Part shown: in pieces, positions 34,974-43,191 of the stretch | How positions within the stretch are numbered: position 1 is the stretch's first letter | How the letters are laid out: every line of letters starts with the position of its first letter | Assembly: GCA_025450585.1 (NCBI GenBank) | Contig: JANWHD010000033.1 | Coordinates: forward strand, 1-64,000 | Direction: 5' to 3' | Origin: Solirubrobacterales bacterium | GTDB taxonomy: Bacteria > Actinomycetota > Thermoleophilia > Solirubrobacterales > 70-9 | DNA length: 64,000 bases | Position numbers and translations under genes: made by a program | Notes under the pieces: generated by a model | Databases searched by the model: none | The model's input: only the letters and a program-made list of their open reading frames with translations | What the model was told of the DNA's origin: nothing

Positions 34974-36343
34974 CGCCAGAACTCCTCTGCATGCCCGCGG
35001 TCCGCGAGCAGCTTTCGCAGCTCCAGCAGGGCGGTGTAGGTGGGGAGGGCGAAGAGGCGCCCGCCGGCGCCCTCCAGCGCCCGGTCGAGCGAGGGCCCGA
35101 TCTCCGCCTCCACCTCGATCGCCTCCACTGGCCAGCCAGCGTACTTCAGGCGTACCGCAAGCTCCGGCGCCCGCGTCCCGGCGCAGAGGACCCGGCGCAC
35201 CGCGCCGTCCAGCAGCTCGAAGTCTGCGTCCCAGACCCAGGAGACGTCGCGCCCGTCGGCGGTCCGGTCGTTGAGCGCGATCCAGAGGTCCAGCCCCTCC
35301 TCGCCGGCCTCGAGGCGGAGCGTGCGCAGCACCTCGTTGGCGCCGGCTGGGTTCTTGATCAGCAGGATCGATAGCGGCGTCCCGGCGACCTCGATCGTCT
35401 CGACGCGGCCAAACGCCGCCCTCATCCCGGCCAGGGCGGGGGCGATCCGCTCCGGCGCCACACCGAGCTCCAGCCCGGCGGCGACCGCGGCCAGGGCGTT
35501 GTAGACGTTGTAGAGGCCGGGGAGGGGGAGCTCCAGCCGGAGCGGGCCGGCTGGCGTGCGCAGGGCGACGCGCGACCCCTCCATGCCGAGCAGCTCGATC
35601 TCGGTCGCCGCCACCGTGGGCTGGGGGCGCCTTGCGCCGCAGCCGGCACACGAGTAGTGGCCGAGGTGACCGACGAAGGCTCGCTCGTAGGCGTAGGGAT
35701 GGCCGCAGCGGCGGCAGTGCTTGGCGTCGAAGGCGTGTTGCAGCTCAGGCAGCGCCTGCGAGGGGTCCTCGATGCCGAAGTAGGCGATGCCGTCACGCGG
35801 CTCGCCGCCGGCGTCGCGGCCGAGATCGGCGATCGCCGGGTCGTCGGCGTTTAGGACGAAACGCGTGCGGTCCGTCCGTGCCTCGACGGTACGAGCCCAG
35901 TCATCGACCAGGGTCTCCATCTCGCCGTAGCGGTCGAGCTGGTCGCGGAAGAGGTTGCCGAGGACGATCAGTGAGGGATCGAGCTGGGAGGCGATCTGTG
36001 AGAGCCAGGCCTCGTCGACCTCGAAGAGGCCCTCCTGCCCCTTCTGCTCGAGCAGGGCTGTGGCGACGCCCCAGGTCATGTTCGAGCCGGCCCGGTTGTG
36101 GACCGGGCGGCGCCCGTCGGCTTCGAGGAGCGCGGCGATCATCCCCGCCGTGGTCGTCTTGCCGTTGGTGGCGCTGACGATCGTCGTTTCGCCGTCGAGG
36201 TCCGCCCCCAGGCGCCGCAGCGCCTCGGGCTCCAACTTGAGCAGGAGGCGCCCGGGGAGGGTTGTGCCGCCACCGCGTCCGCTCCTGCGGCTGGCGGCGC
36301 CCACCGCGCGCGCGACGGCGACCTTCGCGCCGAAGGCGGTCAA
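34970..36343 (-). CDS. murT: Lipid II isoglutaminyl synthase, Mur-ligase-like subunit MurT
   Basis: ATP-dependent amidation of the D-Glu residue of lipid II together with GatD. The 457-residue protein has the Mur ligase P-loop ATNGKTTTAGMIA (Lys62), SNMTWGVATALL, a zinc ribbon inserted in the central domain (CRRCGHPY ... CAGCGARRP), and the C-terminal DUF1727-type domain. The start overlaps the lipid kinase stop by 4 bp. The zinc ribbon is a known feature of MurT. Confidence 0.94.
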   Translation of the reverse strand: MTAFGAKVAVARAVGAASRRSGRGGGTTLPGRLLLKLEPEALRRLGADLDGETTIVSATNGKTTTAGMIAALLEADGRRPVHNRAGSNMTWGVATALLEQKGQEGLFEVDEAWLSQIASQLDPSLIVLGNLFRDQLDRYGEMETLVDDWARTVEARTDRTRFVLNADDPAIADLGRDAGGEPRDGIAYFGIEDPSQALPELQHAFDAKHCRRCGHPYAYERAFVGHLGHYSCAGCGARRPQPTVAATEIELLGMEGSRVALRTPAGPLRLELPLPGLYNVYNALAAVAAGLELGVAPERIAPALAGMRAAFGRVETIEVAGTPLSILLIKNPAGANEVLRTLRLEAGEEGLDLWIALNDRTADGRDVSWVWDADFELLDGAVRRVLCAGTRAPELAVRLKYAGWPVEAIEVEAEIGPSLDRALEGAGGRLFALPTYTALLELRKLLADRGHAEEFWR

Positions 36344-37233
36344 GGCCCGGTTGCGGGCGCGAGCACGTTGAGCGCGCGGGGCAGGATGCGCAGGGAGGCG
36401 GGGAGCTCGGTCAGGTGCTCGCCGTCCGCGTAGACGGGAAAGGGGCGGCTCGCGGTCAGTTCCAAATGCGGGGCACGGAAGACGCGCACCTGCTCCTCCT
36501 CCACATGGGTGCCCTTGAACACCTTCGGCAGGTTACCCACGAAGCGCAGCTTGCCACCCTCGCCGACGGTGACGATGTCGAATTCGCCGTCGTCGAGCTC
36601 GGCGTCGGGCGCGATGTACATGCCGCCGCCGAAGGCGCGGCTGTTGGCGACCGAGACCGAGTAGCCGGTGAACCGGTAGCGCTCCTCGCCGACCCGGATC
36701 GTGAAGCGGCCCGGCTTCCAGGCCAGCAGCGTGCGGACGGCGGCGTAGGCGTAGACGAGGTTGCCACGCATGAAGGAGGTCTCGTTGGCTACCCGGTTGG
36801 CTTCGGAGTCGAAGCCGACGCTGACGATGCCGAGGAAACGCTTGCCGTTGGCCTCGCCGACGTCGATCTGCCGGGTTTCCCCGGCGGCGAGGACCGCGAC
36901 GGCGCCGGCCGGATCGTCGGGGATCCCGAGTACGCGGGCGAGATCGTTGCCACGCCCGCCCGGGACGATCCCCAGCGGCGTCTCGGCCCCGGCCATCGCC
37001 CCGCCGACGGCGCCGACGAGGCCGTCGCCGCTGCAGACGACCGGCAGCTCACCCACCTCGACCGCGTGCAGCGCCCGCTCCACGCCGTCCTCGAGGCCCT
37101 TGGTCCGCTCGACCCGGAAGGGGATCCGCCGCTCGTCGAGCTCCTGCTCGACCTTGGGCAGCAGCTTCAGCGTGCGGCCGTGCGCGGAGTGCGGATTGAC
37201 CAGCAGGGTGAGCGGCATTCCCTCGATTGCCAT
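36340..37233 (-). CDS. Diacylglycerol kinase-family lipid kinase
   Basis: YegS/DgkB-type lipid kinase of 297 aa: LLVNPHSAHGRTLKLLPKVE, the glycine-rich nucleotide loop SGDGLVGAVGGAM (canonical GGDGT has Gly in place of the first Ser and Thr in place of Leu), PGGRGNDLARVLGIP and a C-terminal beta domain with VYADGE. It probably phosphorylates diacylglycerol or a related lipid in envelope lipid recycling. It is the first gene of the murT-methyltransferase-gatD operon and has a TAGGCT promoter box. Confidence 0.9.
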   Translation of the reverse strand: MAIEGMPLTLLVNPHSAHGRTLKLLPKVEQELDERRIPFRVERTKGLEDGVERALHAVEVGELPVVCSGDGLVGAVGGAMAGAETPLGIVPGGRGNDLARVLGIPDDPAGAVAVLAAGETRQIDVGEANGKRFLGIVSVGFDSEANRVANETSFMRGNLVYAYAAVRTLLAWKPGRFTIRVGEERYRFTGYSVSVANSRAFGGGMYIAPDAELDDGEFDIVTVGEGGKLRFVGNLPKVFKGTHVEEEQVRVFRAPHLELTASRPFPVYADGEHLTELPASLRILPRALNVLAPATGP

Positions 37234-37242
37234 CGAATCGGC

Positions 37243-37248
37243 AGCCTA
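37243..37248 (-). promoter_or_regulatory. -10 element for the lipid kinase/murT operon
   Basis: On the minus strand TAGGCT ends 9 nt before the ATG at 37233. Confidence 0.55.
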
Positions 37249-37263
37249 GATGGACAGCACGGG

Positions 37264-37785
37264 TCAGTCGGGTTGGCCCAGCCGGCCGACGTAGAAGTTG
37301 CCGTTTCCGGCCATCCGGGCTGGCGTCGCGAGGAAGCCGCGCCGTGCGAGTCGCCACGCCAGCAGGCGCTCGCGCGCACGGGGGGCGAAGCGCTCTCGCT
37401 CCGGGGCGAGGATCAGGTGCCCGCCGGGGCGCAGCACCCGGGCCAGCTCACCTGGGGCCGCGCGGCCCGCGACCTGGACCGCGAGGTCGAAGAACTCGTC
37501 GGGGTAGGGGAGGGAGGAGGCCTTGCCCACCTTGAACGCGACCCGGCCCTCGGGGTCGAGGCCGACCCGGGCGGTTGCCTCGCGGACCAGCTCGGCGGAC
37601 GGGTCGAGCCCGCGCACCCGCGCCGCCGGGAACTCGCGCGCCAGCAGCAGCACAGCCTCGCCATCGGCGCAGCCGATGACCAGGGCGCGTTCCGGCGGTG
37701 GCACGTGGAGCACCGCGGACGCCAGCGAGATCAGCAACGGAGAGGCCACGGACCTCCCGATGATCGCAAGTGCCGAGGCAGCCAC
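37264..37785 (-). CDS. Small class I methyltransferase
   Basis: SAM-binding protein of about 173 aa: ERALVIGCADGEAVLLLAR (motif I, with CADG in place of the usual CGTG), VRGLDPSAELV, SLPYPDEFFDLAVQV and ARVLRPGGHLILAP, as in type 11 methyltransferases. The frame stays open across the cyclophilin gene on the other strand, so the start is uncertain; GTG 37785 is chosen because it precedes the first helix and leaves room for the divergent promoter. The substrate is unknown. Confidence 0.78.
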   Translation of the reverse strand: MAASALAIIGRSVASPLLISLASAVLHVPPPERALVIGCADGEAVLLLAREFPAARVRGLDPSAELVREATARVGLDPEGRVAFKVGKASSLPYPDEFFDLAVQVAGRAAPGELARVLRPGGHLILAPERERFAPRARERLLAWRLARRGFLATPARMAGNGNFYVGRLGQPD

Positions 37786-37794
37786 TCGATCATC

Positions 37795-37800
37795 TAGGCT
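37795..37800 (+). promoter_or_regulatory. -10 element of a leaderless cyclophilin promoter
   Basis: TAGGCT ends 9 nt before the ATG at 37810. Confidence 0.55.
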
Positions 37801-37809
37801 TCCGGCGCG

Positions 37810-38496
37810 ATGGAGGAGCAGAAGGGGTTCGACCGGCGCCTGATCACCCTCGGCGTCTTCGCGCTGATCGCCGTCGGCGTGGTCGCCGCGATCCTGATCG
37901 GGCGCAGCGGAGGCGAGGACTCCACCACGGCAACGACCACGAGTGCGGACGGCTGTACGGAAGTCGAAGCACCGAAGCCGAAGACGGCCAGCTTCTCGAA
38001 GCCGAAGCAGGTGCTGACCGAGGGCGAGAAAGCAACGGCGGTCGTCGAGACCAGTTGCGGCACCTTCGAGATCGCGCTCGACACCCAGCGCGCACCGAAG
38101 ACGGCGAACTCCTTCGCCTTCCTGGCCGAGGAAGGCTTCTACGACGACCTCACCTTCCATCGCATCGTTCCGGAATTCGTCATCCAGGGTGGGGATCCGG
38201 AAGGCACGAGTACCGGCGGGTCGGGATACACGATCGTCGAGAAGCCGCCGCCGAACTTGGCCTATACGAAAGGTGTGGTGGCGATGGCGAAGAGCTCGGC
38301 CGAGCCGCCCGGCAGCTCCAGCAGCCAGTTCTACGTGGTCACCGGCGTCGACGCCGGGCTGCCGCCCGAATACGCCCTGGTCGGCAAGGTGAGCGAAGGC
38401 ATCGACGTGGTTGAGCGGATCGGCGAACTCGAAACGGTGGGCGAAGCGCCGAAACAGACGGTCCTGATCGAAGCGGTCACGATCGAAGAGGGGTAG
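37810..38496 (+). CDS. Membrane-anchored cyclophilin-type peptidyl-prolyl isomerase
   Basis: Cis-trans proline isomerase acting outside the membrane. 228 aa: N-terminal membrane anchor ([21 protein letters not shown]), a Thr/Ser-rich spacer, then the cyclophilin domain with [38 protein letters not shown] and [10 protein letters not shown]. The sequence between the catalytic Arg (FHRI) and QFYV is as expected. It opens a plus-strand set of redox and folding genes (Bcp, VKOR, DsbA). Confidence 0.93.
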   Translation: MEEQKGFDRRLITLGVFALIAVGVVAAILIGRSGGEDSTTATTTSADGCTEVEAPKPKTASFSKPKQVLTEGEKATAVVETSCGTFEIALDTQRAPKTANSFAFLAEEGFYDDLTFHRIVPEFVIQGGDPEGTSTGGSGYTIVEKPPPNLAYTKGVVAMAKSSAEPPGSSSSQFYVVTGVDAGLPPEYALVGKVSEGIDVVERIGELETVGEAPKQTVLIEAVTIEEG

Positions 38497-38502
38497 CTGC
38501 AC

Positions 38503-38508
38503 TAATGT
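38503..38508 (+). promoter_or_regulatory. -10 element for the Bcp gene
   Basis: TAATGT ends 7 nt before the ATG at 38516. Confidence 0.45.
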
Positions 38509-38515
38509 CGGTCCT

Positions 38516-39016
38516 ATGGCCAAGATCGACGTAGGAGACGCGGCACCCGACTTCGAGCTGCCGGGGACCGGCGGGCGGGTCTTCAGGCTCTCCGAGCACC
38601 GCGGGCGCAACGTCGTGCTTGCCTTCTACCCGGGCGACGCGACCACCGTCTGTACCAAGCAGTTCTGCTCTTACCGCGACAACTCCGAGCGCCTCGACGG
38701 GCTCGACGCCGAGGTCATCGGCATCTCGCCGCAGTCGGTCGACTCCCACGAGCGCTGGGTCGAGGAGCAGGAGCTCAACGTCCCGCTGCTGGCCGACGAG
38801 CAGCTCGAGGTGAGCAAGCTCTACGGCGTCACCGGCTGGCTGGGGCCACTGGCTCGCTTCACCGAGCTGAAGGACGCACCGGGCGGTCGCTACGTGATGC
38901 GGTCGATCTTCGTCGTCGACCGCGAGGGGATCGTCCGCCACCGGCACGTCTCGCGAACGGGAGCGACCTTTCAGTCAGTGGGCGACATCGAGCGCGCCCT
39001 CGCCACTCTGGGCTGA
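38516..39016 (+). CDS. bcp: 2-Cys peroxiredoxin, Bcp/PrxQ type
   Basis: Thioredoxin-dependent thiol peroxidase. The 166-residue protein has [19 protein letters not shown]: peroxidatic Cys followed five residues later by a second Cys, the PrxQ/Bcp pattern with an intramolecular disulfide. This contrasts with the 1-Cys paralogue at 6541. Its TGA overlaps the next ATG by one base. Confidence 0.93.
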   Translation: MAKIDVGDAAPDFELPGTGGRVFRLSEHRGRNVVLAFYPGDATTVCTKQFCSYRDNSERLDGLDAEVIGISPQSVDSHERWVEEQELNVPLLADEQLEVSKLYGVTGWLGPLARFTELKDAPGGRYVMRSIFVVDREGIVRHRHVSRTGATFQSVGDIERALATLG

Positions 39017-39855
39017 TGCCCGCGGACAAGGCCGAGCCCCGTGCTTTCACGGTCGGCGATGGGCCCGCGATCCATGGCGAGGCGGCGGGGGAGGGGACGC
39101 CGGTCGTCCTCTGTCATGGACTGACGGCCACCCGTAGCTCGGTCGTCCACGGATCGCGGGCGCTGGAGCGTGCCGGGCACGCCGTGGTCACGTACGACGC
39201 ACGCGGCCATGGCGAGTCCGACCCGGCGCGCGGGGGCGGGAGTTATGGATACCCGGAGCTGGTGGACGACCTGGAGGCGGTCGTCGAGTCCCAGGTGGGC
39301 GAGGGCCACTTTCTGCTCGGCGGCCACTCGATGGGCGCCCACACGGCAATCGCCTACGCGCTGCGCCACCCCGAGCGGCTGGCAGGCCTCATCGCGATCG
39401 GGCCGAGCTACCCGGGTTCGGCCGCCGGCAAAGAGTCGCTCGGCTACTGGGACGGCCTTGCCGGGGCACTCGAGCGCGAGGGCGTCGAGGGCTTCGTCAC
39501 CTACATCGACCGGCACCAGCAGATCGACCTCCGCTGGCGCGACTCGGTCCTGCGCTTCACCCGTGAGCGGATGCTGCGCCACCGGCACCTGGATGCGATC
39601 GTCGAGGCGCTGCGCCAGGTCCCGCGCTCGAAGCCGTTCGAGGGCCTCGGGGACCTGGAGTCGATCGAGGTCCCGACGCTGGTCGTGGCGAGCCACGACG
39701 CGGCCGACCCCGGCCACCCATATGAGGTCGCGGTCGGTTACGCCGAGCGGATCCCGCGGGCCCGGCTGATCGGCGAGGAGCCCGGGGAGTCACCGCTTGC
39801 CTGGCAAGGCGGCAAGCTCTCGCGCGCGATCGCGGCCTTCGCCGCGGGTTCTTAG
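39016..39855 (+). CDS. Alpha/beta hydrolase
   Basis: Serine hydrolase fold, 279 aa: oxyanion region VVLCHGLTATRSS, DARGHGESDPARG, nucleophile elbow LLGGHSMGAHTA. The acid is likely Asp in VVASHDAADPGHP. At the usual place for the catalytic His after the last strand I read EEPGESPLAWQGGKLS with no His; the only His nearby is in DPGHP. The triad may be rearranged or the protein may not be a simple esterase. Coupled to bcp. Confidence 0.85.
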   Translation: MPADKAEPRAFTVGDGPAIHGEAAGEGTPVVLCHGLTATRSSVVHGSRALERAGHAVVTYDARGHGESDPARGGGSYGYPELVDDLEAVVESQVGEGHFLLGGHSMGAHTAIAYALRHPERLAGLIAIGPSYPGSAAGKESLGYWDGLAGALEREGVEGFVTYIDRHQQIDLRWRDSVLRFTRERMLRHRHLDAIVEALRQVPRSKPFEGLGDLESIEVPTLVVASHDAADPGHPYEVAVGYAERIPRARLIGEEPGESPLAWQGGKLSRAIAAFAAGS

Positions 39856-39876
39856 GTTTTCCCAAGAAGCTTCCAA

Positions 39877-39882
39877 TAGCGT
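39877..39882 (+). promoter_or_regulatory. -10 element of a leaderless VKOR promoter
   Basis: TAGCGT ends 7 nt before the ATG at 39890. Confidence 0.5.
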
Positions 39883-39889
39883 TGCGGCG

Positions 39890-40321
39890 ATGAAGGCGCC
39901 GGCGGAGGGGACGTTGCGAGGGGTTGGGACCTTCCTCGCGACCTTCGGCATCGGCGTCGCCACCTACATCGCGATCGCCGAGTCGGGAGGCGGCTCGCCG
40001 GTCTGCGTCGCCGGTGGGCACGGGTGCCAGACGGTCGCCGAAAGCTCCTACTCGCACCTGCTCGGAGTCAACATCGCCATCTTCGGGATTTTCGGCTACG
40101 TGCTGCTGCTCGCCGCCGCGCTGCTGCGCGGCGACCTCGCCCGCATGACCGGGTTCGCGATCGCCCTCGTCGGCTTCGGCTACAGCCTCTACCTGACCTA
40201 CCTCGAGGTCTTCACGATCGAGGCGATCTGCCAGTGGTGCGTGGCCAGCGCGGTTTTGATGACCCTGCTGTTTGCTACGAATTCACTCCGAATGCTTGCC
40301 TACGTGGGGACTGAGCCGTGA
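39890..40321 (+). CDS. Vitamin K epoxide reductase family protein
   Basis: Membrane quinone reductase that reoxidises DsbA-like oxidases, taking the place of DsbB. The ATG at 39890 gives 143 aa with four membrane helices. Two extracytoplasmic cysteines (PVCVAGGHGCQTV) and the active-site pair CQWC (IEAICQWCVAS) are present. It overlaps the next gene, a DsbA-like oxidoreductase, by GTGA, its expected partner. Confidence 0.93.
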   Translation: MKAPAEGTLRGVGTFLATFGIGVATYIAIAESGGGSPVCVAGGHGCQTVAESSYSHLLGVNIAIFGIFGYVLLLAAALLRGDLARMTGFAIALVGFGYSLYLTYLEVFTIEAICQWCVASAVLMTLLFATNSLRMLAYVGTEP

Positions 40322-41049
40322 ACGAGCGCCAGGGTGGCGCGGACGAGCGCCGCCAGAACTTGATCAAACTCGCCAGCGCCGTCGCTTTCATCGCCGTGGC
40401 CGTCGTCGTCGTGCTGATCGTCGTCAGCCAGAACCAGGGCAGCGACAGCGGTGGCGACAGCAGCGACCTCGACGGCATCGCCGAGGTCAAGCAGGAACTG
40501 GCGGGGATCCCACAAAACGGCATGGTCCTTGGCGAACCCGGCGCCAAGGTGACGGTGCTCGAGTTCGCCGACCTCCAGTGCCCGGTCTGCAAGGGCTATT
40601 CCGAAGAAGTCCTCCCGCAGATCGTCGAAAACCAGGTCCGCAGCGGTGAAGCGAAACTGAGCTTCCGCAACTTCGTGATCATCGACGAACAGTCGATCCC
40701 CGCCGGCGCTGCGGCGATCGCAGCCGGCAAGCAGGGTCGCGGCTGGAACTTCGTCGAGCTCTTCTACCGCAACCAGGGCGCCGAGCGCTCGGGCTACGTC
40801 ACCGACGAGTTCCTCACGGCGATAGCCGAAGGTGCAGGGGTTCCGGACATCGACAAGTGGAACCGCGACCGGGAAAGCAAAGCCATCCTCGGCGAAGTCG
40901 CGGCATCGACCAGGGAAGCTCAGGAACTCGGCTTCAACGGAACGCCGTCCTTCGCGATGGAAGGCCCCGGTGCCGAGGGGACCGAAGCGCTGGGAACCCC
41001 GGAATCGGCCGGGGCCCTCGAATCGGCGATCTCCTCTGCGGCCGGCTAA
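40318..41049 (+). CDS. Membrane-anchored DsbA-like thiol oxidoreductase
   Basis: Extracytoplasmic disulfide oxidase/isomerase of 243 aa. N-terminal anchor (LASAVAFIAVAVVVVLIVVS), low-complexity spacer, then a thioredoxin-like domain with active site CPVC (ADLQCPVCKGYSEEVLP) and the cis-proline loop NGTPSFAM. Complete C-terminal half, unlike the truncated homologue at 7052. Translationally coupled to VKOR, forming an oxidative folding pair. Confidence 0.93.
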   Translation: MNERQGGADERRQNLIKLASAVAFIAVAVVVVLIVVSQNQGSDSGGDSSDLDGIAEVKQELAGIPQNGMVLGEPGAKVTVLEFADLQCPVCKGYSEEVLPQIVENQVRSGEAKLSFRNFVIIDEQSIPAGAAAIAAGKQGRGWNFVELFYRNQGAERSGYVTDEFLTAIAEGAGVPDIDKWNRDRESKAILGEVAASTREAQELGFNGTPSFAMEGPGAEGTEALGTPESAGALESAISSAAG

Positions 41050-41112
41050 GCCCAAGTAGACATAACCACCATTATCGTGCGTTAAGTCTGAGGAACTGTC
41101 CCGGCCTGCGCA

Positions 41113-41118
41113 TACCCT
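41113..41118 (+). promoter_or_regulatory. -10 element of a leaderless promoter for the 41126 gene
   Basis: TACCCT ends 7 nt before the GTG start. Confidence 0.55.
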
Positions 41119-41125
41119 CCCGGCC

Positions 41126-41566
41126 GTGCCACGAGTCGACGAGATCGAGAGGGGCCTGCTGGAAGGACTCGGCATCCTTGCGGCAGTCTCCATCTCGGTC
41201 TTCAGCTTTCTGTACGCCCTTGGGGTTCCGAATCCGTCCGCGGACCTTCTGGAAGGCATCGCTACGCTCGGCACCGGGCTGCTGCTCGCCTACGTCGTCG
41301 AGATCTCCTGGTTCGCCGGCCGCATGCGCAGTGAGTCGGACTACGAAAAGCGACTGGGAACGTTTCTTGGCCTTGGAACTGCCGGACTCGCCGGCATCGT
41401 CGTGGCACTCCTGTTGGCGTCCCATCGTGCCGCGGGGCACTCGAACCTACTCGACAGCATCGGTCTCGCATGGGTCATCGCGTCTGTCACGACGCTCGGT
41501 GGCATGGTGATCATGCAGCCGCTACTCGTCCACGAATGGTCCGGCAATCAGCCCGGCTCGGACTAG
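41126..41566 (+). CDS. Four-helix membrane protein of unknown function
   Basis: Function not recognised. 146 aa with four predicted membrane helices (ILAAVSISVFSFLYALGV, GIATLGTGLLLAYVVEIS, FLGLGTAGLAGIVVALLLAS, SIGLAWVIASVTTLGGMVIM) and an acidic N-terminus. No conserved catalytic motif seen. It starts with GTG and has a TACCCT box. It stands alone between the DsbA gene and the converging methyltransferase. Confidence 0.62.
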   Translation: MPRVDEIERGLLEGLGILAAVSISVFSFLYALGVPNPSADLLEGIATLGTGLLLAYVVEISWFAGRMRSESDYEKRLGTFLGLGTAGLAGIVVALLLASHRAAGHSNLLDSIGLAWVIASVTTLGGMVIMQPLLVHEWSGNQPGSD

Positions 41567-41582
41567 CTGAGTTTCTGCTGAC

Positions 41583-41597
41583 CGCACCTCAGGTGCG
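41583..41597. terminator. Short palindrome between convergent genes
   Basis: CGCACCT and AGGTGCG (41583-41597) flank a single C; as RNA it would form a hairpin with a slightly opened loop. It lies between the stops of the membrane protein and the converging methyltransferase, so it may serve as a weak bidirectional terminator. Confidence 0.4.
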
Positions 41598-41606
41598 ACC
41601 TAATGC

Positions 41607-42251
41607 CTAGAGACGTTCAGAAACAGCGCTGCCGTGCACGAGCGGCCTCACCAGGGGCGGTGACTTCGGCAGCTCGCCTTTCTCGACCTTCTCCATTTCA
41701 AACGGCGAGGCTTCGATGCTGGCGACGGTGTCGCGATTGCAATGGCAGCCGTCGCCGAGGAAGCGCCATGGACCCTCGAGACGGTCCTGCCAGCGGGCCA
41801 GGCTCGGGTCCTCTGAGCGCACGTGCTCGACGAAGAGCAGCTTGCCGCCGGGCTTCAGCACCCGGGCTGCATCGCTCAGGGCGGCTCGGGGGTCGGGCAC
41901 CGTGCAGAGAACCAGGGTGAAGACGGCCGTGTCGAAGCTGTCGTCGTCGAAGGGGAGGCTGCCGGCGCCCGCCTGCACGACGGAGACTTCCCTCCCCCAC
42001 CCCGGCACCTTCGGTCGGAGCCTGTTGAGCATGTGCTCGTCGGGCTCGGCCAGTACCAGCTCGGTGACGGCCTCGGGGTATAGCTCGACGTTGATGCCGG
42101 TGCCGGCACCGATGTCGATCGTGCGTCCGCGCGCCCCAGCGAGCGTCTCTCGCCGGATCTCGCGCATGCCGGCCTCCTCGGTCGACTTCATCAAGCCGTC
42201 GTAGGCGGCCGAGAAGAACCTCCCCCAAGTCGCGTCGTAGATCCGGCCCAT
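41607..42251 (-). CDS. Class I SAM-dependent methyltransferase (type 11)
   Basis: 214-residue methyltransferase: GRTIDIGAGTGINVELYPE (motif I), LVLAEPDEHML, SLPFDDDSFDTAVFTLVLCTVP and ARVLKPGGKLLFVEHVRSEDP. The pattern is close to METTL7-like and UbiE-like enzymes acting on small molecules or thiols. It is the last gene of a minus-strand run after the SDR (15-bp gap). The substrate is unknown. Confidence 0.86.
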   Translation of the reverse strand: MGRIYDATWGRFFSAAYDGLMKSTEEAGMREIRRETLAGARGRTIDIGAGTGINVELYPEAVTELVLAEPDEHMLNRLRPKVPGWGREVSVVQAGAGSLPFDDDSFDTAVFTLVLCTVPDPRAALSDAARVLKPGGKLLFVEHVRSEDPSLARWQDRLEGPWRFLGDGCHCNRDTVASIEASPFEMEKVEKGELPKSPPLVRPLVHGSAVSERL

Positions 42252-42266
42252 CGGGCTTGCGCCCGC

Positions 42267-43166
42267 CTAAGCGGCTTCGCGCTCTGTGCTGGCCGGCTCG
42301 GCCTCTTCGGCCTTGGACTCCAGGCCGGGCTCGCTGTGGGTTACCCGCTCCTCGTACGCGTGGCGAGCGCCGTGGTCGACTTCGGTCATTAGCTTGTCGA
42401 TCTTCATCAGCCGCCCGATCGCCTCGCGCAGGCCGCGCGGGAGCAGCCCGACGAACTTGAACAGGGCGCCGTTGGCCCTTGGCACCCAGACGTCGAAGCG
42501 CGGGATCTCGAGTGCGTCGACGATCTCGTTGGCGACGTCCTCGGCCTCGACGGGTTTGACGAAGCGCTGACCGACGCCCGCGGTGAGTTCGGTGTTGACG
42601 ACGGTCGGCATCACGCAGCTGACCTCGACCCCGCTGCCGCGCAGTTCCTGGCGCACGGCCTCGCTGAGGCCGACGACGGCGTGCTTGGTCGCCGAGTAGG
42701 TGGCGATGCCGGGAACGCCGCCCTTACCGGCCTGAGAGGCGATGTTGACGATGTGCCCGCCGGCCCGCGGACGCAGCCGTTCGATCGCCAGCTGGGTGCC
42801 GACGATGACGCCGTAGACGTTGATGTCGAGCTGGCGGCGGACCGAGTCGTCGGCCTCTTCCACGAGCGGCGTCACAGGCATGATCCCGGCGTTGTTGACG
42901 ATCACGTCGACGGGGCCGAGCTCGCGTTCGGCGGCGTCGAGGAAGGCCGTGAAGGAACCGCGGTCGGTGACGTCGAGTGCCAGCGCGACCGTTCCCCCGC
43001 CCAGGCCCGCGGCCGTCTGTTCGGCCAGCGCCAGGTCGAGGTCGCCGATCGCGACCCGGCAGCCCTTGCGAACCAGTGCCGTCGCCGTCGCCTTGCCGAT
43101 CCCCCGGGCGCCCCCGGTGATCGCCACGACCTTGCCGCTGAGTGAGCGTCGCTCCTTCTTCGCCAT
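42267..43166 (-). CDS. Short-chain dehydrogenase/reductase
   Basis: Classical SDR of 299 aa: cofactor motif ITGGARGIGKATA, VNNAGIMPV, catalytic Ser in VNIASQAGKG and YSATKHAVV (Tyr and Lys), then a C-terminal extension of about 60 residues ending in a charged tail. It has a proper ribosome binding site (AGGAGG). The neighbouring thiolase-like protein suggests lipid or steroid-like substrates, as an inference. Confidence 0.9.
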   Translation of the reverse strand: MAKKERRSLSGKVVAITGGARGIGKATATALVRKGCRVAIGDLDLALAEQTAAGLGGGTVALALDVTDRGSFTAFLDAAERELGPVDVIVNNAGIMPVTPLVEEADDSVRRQLDINVYGVIVGTQLAIERLRPRAGGHIVNIASQAGKGGVPGIATYSATKHAVVGLSEAVRQELRGSGVEVSCVMPTVVNTELTAGVGQRFVKPVEAEDVANEIVDALEIPRFDVWVPRANGALFKFVGLLPRGLREAIGRLMKIDKLMTEVDHGARHAYEERVTHSEPGLESKAEEAEPASTEREAA

Positions 43167-43191
43167 CGGGTGCCTCCTTCTCCGGCGGGCT

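Noticed and set aside
36262..37797. 511-residue plus-strand frame over the lipid kinase and methyltransferase
   Set aside because: Opposite strand of real genes; Asp/Gly/Ala/Arg-rich with no recognisable domain.
41049..41110. Third copy of the GTGTCTGA palindrome (GTTAAGTCTGAGG)
   Set aside because: Only a short partial match and no inverted partner within 60 bp.
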